From an uncultured bacterium (GTDB lineage: Bacteria; Bacillota; Clostridia; Lachnospirales; Lachnospiraceae): a stretch of 18,622 nucleotides of DNA. Position 1 is the stretch's first letter; each line of letters starts with the position of its first letter. Made by a program: the position numbers and the translations under genes. The notes under the pieces were generated by a model. It was not told the DNA's origin. It made no database searches and saw nothing but the letters and a program-made list of their open reading frames with translations. This document shows, piece by piece, positions 7,448-14,506 of the stretch. The DNA lies in contig CALBJL010000123.1 of NCBI GenBank assembly GCA_937893485.1, positions 1 to 18,622 on the forward strand. Reading direction: 5' to 3'.

Positions 7448-8743
7448 ATGCGTATTTTACAGTTGGACAAAGAGACAAAAAGCAATATTTTAGAGGATTT
7501 ATTAAAGCGCAGCCCGAACAGCTACAGCGAGTATGAGGATCGTGTGGCAGCGATTATCGCAGAGGTGCGGAAAAATAAAGACGCAGCGATTTTTTCCTAT
7601 ACCAGACAGTTTGACGGTGCAGACATCAGTGCGGACAATCTCGTAGTCACGGAGGATGAGATCAAAGAGGCATATGATACGGTCGATCCGACCCTGCTTG
7701 CAGTTATCCGTAAGGCACTGGTCAACATCCGTGAATACCATGAAAAGCAGCGCCAGTACAGCTGGTTTGATTCCAAAGAAAACGGTATTATTTTAGGACA
7801 GAAGGTGACACCTCTGCAGCGTGTCGGTGTGTATGTACCCGGTGGAAAAGCGGTTTATCCGTCATCCGTACTCATGAATGTGGTACCGGCAAAGGTGGCA
7901 GGTGTCAGCGAGATCATCATGACAACCCCTCCCGGAAAAGACGGCAAAATCTGTGCATCCACGCTCGTCGCAGCGACGGAGGCAGGTGTAGACCGCATCT
8001 ATAAGGTCGGCGGCGCACAGGCGATCGCAGCACTTGCGTTCGGTACAGAGAGCGTGCCGAAGGTGGACAAGATTGTCGGACCCGGAAATATCTATGTGGC
8101 ACTTGCGAAAAAGGCAGTATTCGGACATGTCAGCATTGATTCAATCGCAGGGCCGAGCGAGATCCTCGTGCTGGCGGACGAGACAGCCAACCCACGTTAT
8201 GTGGCAGCCGACCTGCTCTCACAGGCAGAGCATGATGAGATGGCATCCGCAATCCTCGTCACGACGAGCCGCACACTGGCAGAGCAGGTATCAAAGGAGA
8301 TCGATCAGTTTGTTGCGGTGCTCAGCAGAAAAGAGATCATCCAGAAATCACTCGACCATTACGGATATATTCTGGTAGCGGAGAATGAAGAAGAAGCTAT
8401 CGAGACAGCCAACGACATTGCATCCGAGCACTTGGAGATCGTGATGCGTGATCCGTTTACCGTGATGACCAAGATCCGCAACGCGGGAGCGATCTTCCTC
8501 GGTACATACAGCAGTGAGCCGTTAGGTGATTACTTTGCCGGACCGAACCATGTGCTTCCGACAAACGGAACCGCCAAGTTTTTCTCCGCACTGTCTGTGG
8601 ATGATTTTATTAAGAAATCAAGTATTATCTCTTATTCGAGAGAGGCACTGGAATCCATTTATAAAGATATCGTACAGTTTGCGGAGTGTGAGCAGCTGAC
8701 TGCCCATGCTAATTCGATCCGCGTACGGTTTGAGGATCAGTAA
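7448..8743 (+). CDS. hisD: Histidinol dehydrogenase HisD
   Basis: This 431-residue enzyme oxidises L-histidinol to histidine in two NAD-dependent steps, the last of the pathway. The four zinc ligands seen in characterised HisD are all recognisable: Q259 and H262 in SQAEHDEM, D361 in GDYFAGPNH, and H420 in LTAHANSIRVR. The catalytic pair E327-H328 lies in SEHLE. The signature segments GVYVPGGKAVYPSS, KVGGAQAIAALAFGT and IAGPSEILVLAD are intact. AAGGAG at 7435-7440 sets the start at 7448, one base after hisG, so translation is probably coupled. No key residue is missing and the length is normal, so the gene should be functional. Confidence 0.97.
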   Translation: MRILQLDKETKSNILEDLLKRSPNSYSEYEDRVAAIIAEVRKNKDAAIFSYTRQFDGADISADNLVVTEDEIKEAYDTVDPTLLAVIRKALVNIREYHEKQRQYSWFDSKENGIILGQKVTPLQRVGVYVPGGKAVYPSSVLMNVVPAKVAGVSEIIMTTPPGKDGKICASTLVAATEAGVDRIYKVGGAQAIAALAFGTESVPKVDKIVGPGNIYVALAKKAVFGHVSIDSIAGPSEILVLADETANPRYVAADLLSQAEHDEMASAILVTTSRTLAEQVSKEIDQFVAVLSRKEIIQKSLDHYGYILVAENEEEAIETANDIASEHLEIVMRDPFTVMTKIRNAGAIFLGTYSSEPLGDYFAGPNHVLPTNGTAKFFSALSVDDFIKKSSIISYSREALESIYKDIVQFAECEQLTAHANSIRVRFEDQ

Positions 8744-8773
8744 TTATTTCAGGAAGGTAGTTAAAAGAGACTT

Positions 8774-10054
8774 ATGGACAAAAAAATTCTGGTAGCGACA
8801 CTTTACCTCAAGGACGGAAAACCAGTCAGGAATTATCGCGACCTGACGCCGATCGGTGAATTGCAAAGCTATGCAAAAATATATAATGACAGCGGTATTG
8901 ACAAAATATTCGTATTTGATCTGTCCGACGATGACGATGAACACGCCAAAAACATAGAGGCGATCCGCGAGCTCAACCGCATGATCGACATTCCGACCTG
9001 CGGTGGCGGCAATCTGCGCCGGATGGAGGATGTAAAAAAACTCATTTATGCCGGATGTAAACAAATCATGTTTAACGCGGCAAAAGGCGGTTGTATTGAT
9101 CTGGCACGCATGGCTGCAGATCGTTATGGAAAGGACCGTATTCTTGTATCTGTGCATAACGTCGATTTTATATTTAAAAATCAAGAGGAGATGAACGAGC
9201 TGTTTCACGAGGTGCTCGTTATGGACGAATCCGTGCTGGATGCGGTGGACAATCTGTCAAACACCCCCTACGTCGTACTGTACGACGGATCGGACTTTGC
9301 AGAGATCTATGCGCTCTTGGAGCGTGAAAATGCGCGCGGAATCTGCGGCGCACTGTTTAATGACCCACAGACCGATATTATGCAGTACAAGACCAATCTG
9401 GATGAGGCAGGTCTTTGGATGGACAATTTCAAGCCGGAGATCCAGTGGGCACAGTTAAAGAAAAATTCAGACGGTATGGTGCCGTGTGTCGTACAGGATT
9501 ACCGCACGGATGAGGTGCTGATGGTCGCCTATATGAATGAGGAGGCGTATTACAAGACGCTTTCCAGCGGAAAAATGACCTATTTCAGCCGCAGCCGGAA
9601 CGAGCTGTGGACGAAGGGGCTTACCTCCGGACATTTACAGTATGTCAAATCGCTCACGGCGGACTGTGACTATGACACGATACTCGCAAAGGTATCACAG
9701 GTCGGTGTGGCATGTCACACCGGCAGCCCGACCTGCTTTTTCAATGAGATTGTCAAAAAAGAGTATGTCGAGAAAAATCCGCTCAAGGTGTTTGAAAACA
9801 GCTATCAGTCACTCATGGACATCAAGACGAACCCGAAGCAGGGCTCTTACATCAGTGAGCTGTTCGACAAAGGGCTTGATGAGATGTTGAAAAAACTCGG
9901 TGAGGAGACGACGGAGGTCGTGATCGCCGCGAAAAATCCGAATCCTGAGCACATCAAGTATGAGATCTCGGATTTGTTGTATTATCTGACCGCGATGATG
10001 GTCGAAACCGGGGTGACATGGGAAGATGTCACCAAAGAATTAGCACAGCGTTAA
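8774..10054 (+). CDS. hisIE: HisIE bifunctional enzyme with degenerate HisA/HisF-like N-terminal domain
   Basis: This 426-residue protein has three parts. Residues 1 to about 220 form a TIM-barrel-like domain related to HisA/HisF, with a KDGKPV start, CGGGNLRRMEDV and a second-half GICGALFNDPQTDI. Residues about 235-325 are HisI (phosphoribosyl-AMP cyclohydrolase), with LWTKGLTSGHLQYV and zinc cysteines C298, C314 and C321 in DCDYD, ACHTG and PTCFF. Residues about 345-426 are HisE (phosphoribosyl-ATP pyrophosphatase), with KLGEETTEVVIAAKN and EISDLLYYL. In the barrel, the two HisF catalytic aspartates appear as Y11 (TLYLKDG) and H128 (SVHNVD), so that domain is probably not an enzyme. The start at 8774 follows AGGAAGG, at a longer than usual distance. 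It ends the operon at a terminator. Confidence 0.93.
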   Translation: MDKKILVATLYLKDGKPVRNYRDLTPIGELQSYAKIYNDSGIDKIFVFDLSDDDDEHAKNIEAIRELNRMIDIPTCGGGNLRRMEDVKKLIYAGCKQIMFNAAKGGCIDLARMAADRYGKDRILVSVHNVDFIFKNQEEMNELFHEVLVMDESVLDAVDNLSNTPYVVLYDGSDFAEIYALLERENARGICGALFNDPQTDIMQYKTNLDEAGLWMDNFKPEIQWAQLKKNSDGMVPCVVQDYRTDEVLMVAYMNEEAYYKTLSSGKMTYFSRSRNELWTKGLTSGHLQYVKSLTADCDYDTILAKVSQVGVACHTGSPTCFFNEIVKKEYVEKNPLKVFENSYQSLMDIKTNPKQGSYISELFDKGLDEMLKKLGEETTEVVIAAKNPNPEHIKYEISDLLYYLTAMMVETGVTWEDVTKELAQR

Positions 10055-10095
10055 AAAAATGTATGCACAATGTGAAAATTGTGCATACATTTTTT
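10054..10095 (+). terminator. Intrinsic terminator of the his operon (possibly bidirectional)
   Basis: A perfect 13-bp stem, ATGTATGCACAAT (10059-10071) with ATTGTGCATACAT (10078-10090), closes a 6-base GTGAAA loop. Six Ts follow (10090-10095) and seven As precede (10053-10059), so it can work in both directions. It begins at the hisIE stop codon. Confidence 0.95.
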
Positions 10096-10110
10096 GGTTG
10101 GTTTTACCAG

Positions 10111-10140
10111 TTGATTTTTATGACAGATTGTGTGTATAAT
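10111..10140 (+). promoter_or_regulatory. Promoter of the large secreted protein
   Basis: TTGATT (10111-10116) and a perfect TATAAT (10135-10140) have an 18-base spacer. Transcription would start near 10147, just after the his terminator, so the next gene is an independent unit. Confidence 0.7.
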
Positions 10141-10161
10141 AACATCCTATTCTTTTTTACC

Positions 10162-10205
10162 CTGTTGCACAGCTTTCATGCGGTCGGTTTTCAGTGCAAC
10201 GGAGG
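10162..10205 (+). promoter_or_regulatory. Leader hairpin covering part of the ribosome binding site
   Basis: CTGTTGCAC (10162-10170) can pair with GTGCAACGG (10194-10202): seven Watson-Crick pairs, one G-T and one closing C-G, around a 23-base loop. The last two G residues are the first two of the GGAGG ribosome binding site (10201-10205) of the gene starting at 10212. Pairing would hide part of the site, so translational control is possible. No known riboswitch pattern was recognised. Confidence 0.5.
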
Positions 10206-10211
10206 AATTTC

Positions 10212-13200
10212 ATGAAAACAAACCAGATATTAAAACTATTAAAGCGGAAGAAACAGCTTCTGGCGGCGGTATTGATGCTTTGCTGCGTGGTTTCACACAC
10301 ACCGGCAGTCGTATATGCAGGCGATACCTATGCGGAAAGCCAGGTCTCATCCGTATCACTCGACTATGTCTCCAATTTGAACATCCATATACCGGGCAGT
10401 ATTTTGCGGCTTTATGGCAGTCCCGGACATGCATATGCAGTTCCGATTCAGGCGATGACAGACTGTACGATCATTCTGGACAATGTCGTCAATCAGGCAA
10501 ATCTCACCGTCTCGGACGGCTGTCGTGTGACTGTCCTGCTGCGCGGGAGCAGCAGCCTATATGACATTCTGGCGGTCGGCGGAGAAAATACCAGCGTTTC
10601 AATCAAGGGAGAGACACCGGATGCGATGCTCTCTGCGGGACAGGTCGCCTGCAGCAGCGCCGGTACGACACAGACCGGTGCAAACATACAGATCGAGTCC
10701 TGTACCTTTGTCTGTCAGGATCTGGGCTGTGGCAGGGATGGCATTGATTATACGATCGACGGAAGCAGTGTGACGGTCGCAAATGCGTCGCCCGGCAGCA
10801 ACGCATCGCCCAGTGTGTCGATTTCCCGTTCCAGATTAACCGTAAATGGCAGTATCGCCTGCGGAGGTAACGGAATCAGAAGCCTGGGCTCTTGGACTGC
10901 GGATGCGTCCGACGGAGGCACTGCGGGAGCGGTAGTGATCGATCAGAGCGAGGTATCGGTCGGCGGCAGCATTGCGGTCGGCGGAAAAGGCGGGGAAGGC
11001 GGTATTGCAGGCAATTATTACGACCACATTTCCGGTACGACACAGAGCGCGCAGCCGGTCTGCATCCGCAATCACAGCACAGTTGTTGTCGGCGGAAATG
11101 TGGCAAAGCAGCAGGATCTGCCGGAAATCAGCAAAGGCGGTACGCAAAAGGGGCTTGACGGCGTCACGGTAGAGATTACGGATTCGACACTTTCTGCAAA
11201 GGACATCGCCAGCGGCGGAAACGGTCACAACCTCGTGCGCTGTGACATCACTGCAGGAGCAGGAAGCAGCTATGATGTCACAGGAACCAGAGGCGGCAAT
11301 GGAGGTACGGTCGTTGCGAGAAACTCCGTCATTACCTGCGAGACAGCCGCCTGCGGTGCGAATGCCGGAGATTACCGGAATTATGAGATGAGCATCTACG
11401 GGACAACTTCCGGTGACTATGAGAATGTCTATCATCCGGCAGACGGTAACGGCGGCAGAATCGACTCCGAGAACAGTGTATGGACGGTCACCGCCAGTGC
11501 GGGCGAAAAAGGCAGTCGTTGGGCGGGTTATGCCAATCCGTCCATTTACAGCGATCAGCGGTTTATTGGCGGTGCGATCAACGGAATCGTCAAGGGTGCG
11601 GTGATCACTACCGATCTGACTGCTATTTTGGGCGGTGATTTTGTGCCCTCCGCGGAAATCAGAAATTCAGAGGAGGCAAGCTGTTCCAAATGTCTGTTAA
11701 AGACCGGAGGCGAACTGGCAAATCAGGCGGTTTCGGCGTCTGCAAATGAATTGCGGACCTCGACACGGCTGGACGGCAGTGGGCAGCTATTCACTTATCT
11801 CAGTATCGGAACACAGCGCGTGCGGATGAATGACAGCCAGCCCTACGGAGCGACGATCCGCGTCAGACGTGCCACGGAGTACAATACCTTTCAGTTACAT
11901 GCATACGGACGGCTGGATGTGGCAGCCGCAGGAGCCGAAATTTATGAAAATTCGTACCGCTATCAGGGCGAAACGTATGAATACAACGGCGATTACACGA
12001 TCAGCGGCATCGGTGATAACACGCTCACCATCGACGGCGGCTCACACCGGCTGATTTTCGGAAGGACAGATCTTGACACATTGGAGATCAAGGGCAACGC
12101 AGTGGTCACAGTGCGCATTGAGGATGTAGTAAAGATCCGGCGGATTCTGGTTGCAGAGGGCGCAGCACTGATCTTTGAAGGTGACCGGAGACCGGACTAC
12201 GAAACCTGTGAGGGTTCGCTGAGTAAAGCAGACGGAACGAGGCTGTTTCCCGTTACATTTACACCCGATGCTCCGGACAATTATGACCTGTATTTAAACG
12301 GAGAAAAACATGTGCTCACACCGGCTGACCAGATGCTGCGGGTGCTGCTTCCAGAAGGAAATTGCGAGATTCGTCTGGAGCACGCGCCGTTTGTCTTTCG
12401 CGGTACGAGGCAGATCCATGAGCCGTTAGCGGTCAGCCAGTCGGAGCTGCTGCTGGAGCTGAACTGTTCACTTGCACCGATTACGATTGCGGAGGAAACC
12501 GTCTCATTTGGTGAGGATCAGATCCGTACACGGGCAAATGTGTGTCTGTCACAGGATGAAACTTTAAACTGTGTATCTGTCACGAGAAAGGATGCCATTT
12601 TATGGCTGGATCAGATCGCGCCGAATATCCAGATCTATGTGCCGGAGGACTTTGCGGGAGAAATCCGTGATCTCGCAGGTACACCAATCCGGCTCGTTAC
12701 GATCCACACCGGAAAAGCCGAATATCCGATGGCATTTGAACTGGACGGAACCGTTTATGAGGTTGTCACAAACGCAGACGGTTATTTTACGTTTCTGGCG
12801 ACGGTAGGAACGCACCAGTTCCGGCTGATTATCGATGATGCCTCGTATGAACTGCCGGAGTCTCTGGATGTGAGCGAAGATGCCGGAAAAAACCGTTATT
12901 CAGAAGAAGATCTGATCGAGCAGAAACCGGATACGGACGACACCACACCTTCTGACGATGACACAGATGGCGATACGGATGCAGACGGTGATACGGACAG
13001 CGATAGTGATACAGACGGCGGCACGGATGGTGATACGGACAGCGATACAGATAAAGATAAAGATACCGGTACGGATGCGGATGGCGGTACGGGAGCGGAC
13101 AGCGACACGGATAAAGATACCGGTACGGATGCAGATGCAGATAAAGATACAGACGCGGGTACAGATACCGGTACGGCTGGGGATCGTGATCCGGCGGCTG

Positions 13201-14078
13201 ACACAGATACAGACACGGATACGACAGATCCGTCCCAGCCGTCTGACGGAACATCCGGATCTGACGAAAACACTGACGGTGAAAGTAATTCTACCGATGG
13301 AGGTTCCATCGGAGGCAGTTCAGCCGGAAGTTCTTCAGGCGCAGGCGATTCTACCGGAGGTGGTTCAGGTGGAGATGCTTCTTCCGGTGGAAGTTCAAGT
13401 GGAGGTTCTTCTTCAAGTGGAGGTTCTTCAAGTGGAGGTTCTTCGACCGGAAATACCTCAAGCGGAGGTTCTTCCACAGGTGGAAATACATCTGCCGCAG
13501 GCACTTCCCACCTGACCGGCGCGCGAACCGATGAGCGGAGCGATACGCAGGCGGAAACTGTGCCGGTACAGATTCAGATTTCACAAGAAGGGATTGTATT
13601 GCTGGAAGAAACGCAGGCAGATGATACAGTCTTTTACACAAAGAAGGATGTGCGGTTTGATGTCACGGTGCCGGACGGTACGGTATGCAGCTATCAGATC
13701 ATCCATCTGGGCGAAGATGTTTCACAGGCGGATTTCATATCTATGGATACGCCGTCCTTAACGCTCACGGAGGACAGACAGGATATGCGTGCGCGGCGCG
13801 TGATCTTTCAGCTTGCTTACGGAGACCGAATCATCAGACAGCAGACGAACTATTTTGTGATTGACCGCAAACGTCCGGTCATATCAGGAATCAGGCATCT
13901 GCGCTTTTATCATAAAAGCCGCCGTATCCATGTGAGCGATAATGCGCTGCTGCGTGAAGTCCGCCTGAACGGAAAAAAGGTAAAGGCTGACTTTACGTTA
14001 AGGAAGCGTGGTATCTATTTCCTGAAAGCAACGGATCAGGCAGGCAACCGCAGGCGGCTTGTATTCGCGATCTGGTAA
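10212..14078 (+). CDS. Large secreted beta-solenoid-like protein with Asp/Thr and Gly/Ser linkers
   Basis: This 1288-residue exported protein has no function I recognise. The signal peptide has a basic start, a hydrophobic stretch at 16-27 and a likely cut after VVYA (36/37). Residues about 200-470 hold about seven irregular turns of the type I..S.V.V.G.IA.GG, as in right-handed beta-helix surface proteins. Another strand-rich segment lies near 595-660. A 100-residue linker of Asp-Thr-Asp-Gly repeats (about 905-1007) is followed by a Gly/Ser linker (1024-1099). The C-terminal 70 residues resemble a bacterial Ig-like fold (PVISGI, then LKATDQAGN). There is no LPXTG motif, lipobox or C-terminal membrane helix. 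By my count 19 cysteines follow the signal peptide. ATG 10212 is chosen over GTG 10194 because of GGAGG at 10201-10205. Adhesion or carbohydrate binding is only a guess. Confidence 0.85.
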   Translation: MKTNQILKLLKRKKQLLAAVLMLCCVVSHTPAVVYAGDTYAESQVSSVSLDYVSNLNIHIPGSILRLYGSPGHAYAVPIQAMTDCTIILDNVVNQANLTVSDGCRVTVLLRGSSSLYDILAVGGENTSVSIKGETPDAMLSAGQVACSSAGTTQTGANIQIESCTFVCQDLGCGRDGIDYTIDGSSVTVANASPGSNASPSVSISRSRLTVNGSIACGGNGIRSLGSWTADASDGGTAGAVVIDQSEVSVGGSIAVGGKGGEGGIAGNYYDHISGTTQSAQPVCIRNHSTVVVGGNVAKQQDLPEISKGGTQKGLDGVTVEITDSTLSAKDIASGGNGHNLVRCDITAGAGSSYDVTGTRGGNGGTVVARNSVITCETAACGANAGDYRNYEMSIYGTTSGDYENVYHPADGNGGRIDSENSVWTVTASAGEKGSRWAGYANPSIYSDQRFIGGAINGIVKGAVITTDLTAILGGDFVPSAEIRNSEEASCSKCLLKTGGELANQAVSASANELRTSTRLDGSGQLFTYLSIGTQRVRMNDSQPYGATIRVRRATEYNTFQLHAYGRLDVAAAGAEIYENSYRYQGETYEYNGDYTISGIGDNTLTIDGGSHRLIFGRTDLDTLEIKGNAVVTVRIEDVVKIRRILVAEGAALIFEGDRRPDYETCEGSLSKADGTRLFPVTFTPDAPDNYDLYLNGEKHVLTPADQMLRVLLPEGNCEIRLEHAPFVFRGTRQIHEPLAVSQSELLLELNCSLAPITIAEETVSFGEDQIRTRANVCLSQDETLNCVSVTRKDAILWLDQIAPNIQIYVPEDFAGEIRDLAGTPIRLVTIHTGKAEYPMAFELDGTVYEVVTNADGYFTFLATVGTHQFRLIIDDASYELPESLDVSEDAGKNRYSEEDLIEQKPDTDDTTPSDDDTDGDTDADGDTDSDSDTDGGTDGDTDSDTDKDKDTGTDADGGTGADSDTDKDTGTDADADKDTDAGTDTGTAGDRDPAADTDTDTDTTDPSQPSDGTSGSDENTDGESNSTDGGSIGGSSAGSSSGAGDSTGGGSGGDASSGGSSSGGSSSSGGSSSGGSSTGNTSSGGSSTGGNTSAAGTSHLTGARTDERSDTQAETVPVQIQISQEGIVLLEETQADDTVFYTKKDVRFDVTVPDGTVCSYQIIHLGEDVSQADFISMDTPSLTLTEDRQDMRARRVIFQLAYGDRIIRQQTNYFVIDRKRPVISGIRHLRFYHKSRRIHVSDNALLREVRLNGKKVKADFTLRKRGIYFLKATDQAGNRRRLVFAIW
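12924..13235 (+). repeat. Degenerate Asp-Thr coding repeat (six-base periodicity)
   Basis: Triplets GAY and ACN alternate throughout, giving a short-period repeat that encodes the DTDGDTDS linker. One exact 23-bp repeat begins GATAAAGATACC and lies at 13056-13078 and again at 13110-13132, 54 bases apart and in frame. Because of the period, other frames stay open on both strands. The linker is strongly acidic and resembles calcium-binding Asp-rich repeats, without a clear EF-hand or thrombospondin type 3 pattern. Confidence 0.85.
13284..13495 (+). repeat. Gly/Ser linker repeat with 15-bp units
   Basis: The segment encodes a Gly-Ser-Thr spacer. The unit TCAAGTGGAGGTTCT occurs exactly three times (13395-13409, 13413-13427, 13428-13442), the last two in tandem, with degenerate copies around them. 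Unit gain or loss would keep frame, so the linker may vary in length between strains. Confidence 0.85.
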
Positions 14079-14121
14079 GCAGGACTTTTCCCGAAAAATC
14101 ACGCATAGTTTGTCTGCAACT

Positions 14122-14135
14122 GCATAAATTTATGC
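14122..14135. promoter_or_regulatory. Perfect 14-bp palindrome upstream of the small membrane protein
   Basis: GCATAAATTTATGC is its own reverse complement. It lies in the 105-base gap between the large secreted protein and the small membrane protein gene, about 12 bases after a possible TTGTCT box (14110-14115). It could be a repressor site, but there is no regulator gene nearby to support this. Confidence 0.3.
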
Positions 14136-14183
14136 TAACAAAGGAACATCGGATGCAAGCGATGATGGGAGGGAGCAGACACG

Positions 14184-14480
14184 ATGACATATGATCAGAT
14201 TGATGCACGAAAGGAATACGTCCGCCGGGCTAGGGAATCCTTCCATGAACAGGAAGATGACTGGGGACGCGAAAGCACCGCACAGGAGGAAGCCGTGCTC
14301 TCAAGGACGCTGGCACTCCGTATCGTACTCGGAATCCTGTTGTTTTTACTGTTTGTGCTGGCGGATATTACCGATTACAAAGTATTGGACTGCTCAACGA
14401 CGACGATCGCCTCTGAGATTGAAAAAGATGATTATACAAATGCCGAAAAGTATGTTATGATGCTATTTGCAGATAAATAG
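14184..14480 (+). CDS. Small single-pass membrane protein, unknown function
   Basis: The gene encodes 98 residues. The first 42 are polar and charged (KEYVRRARESFHEQEDDW), and a transmembrane helix covers about 43-60 (LALRIVLGILLFLLFVLA). The remaining 38 residues, with one cysteine (C70), end in YTNAEKYVMMLFADK. The basic N-terminal region suggests N-in, C-out topology. GGGAGG at about 14168 gives good spacing to ATG 14184. The composition, ribosome binding site and length support a real gene, but I recognise no family. It lies 26 bases before the TIGR03960-like radical SAM gene and may be transcribed with it. An overlapping frame (14191-14460) looks spurious because it has no ribosome binding site. 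Confidence 0.7.
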   Translation: MTYDQIDARKEYVRRARESFHEQEDDWGRESTAQEEAVLSRTLALRIVLGILLFLLFVLADITDYKVLDCSTTTIASEIEKDDYTNAEKYVMMLFADK

Positions 14481-14506
14481 TGTAAGAAAAGCATGTGGAG
14501 GTACGT

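Noticed and set aside
12940..13200. CRISPR array or dockerin in the Asp/Thr region
   Set aside because: Units are short-period and coding, without unique spacers of constant length. The dockerin loop-helix repeats are also absent.
12896..13504. A 202-codon frame on the minus strand through the linkers, and an overlapping 185-codon plus-strand frame
   Set aside because: Both arise because the Asp/Thr and Gly/Ser repeats are short-period, which keeps other frames free of stops. Their products are monotonous repeats without ribosome binding sites.
13850..14078. Sortase or other wall-anchor signal at the C terminus of the secreted protein
   Set aside because: The end has no LPXTG-like motif, no hydrophobic helix and no basic tail. 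It ends in an Ig-like strand pattern.
14079..14183. Terminator after the large secreted protein
   Set aside because: Only a weak TTTT...AAAA pairing is visible around 14087, with no GC stem and no T tract. Termination here is not supported.
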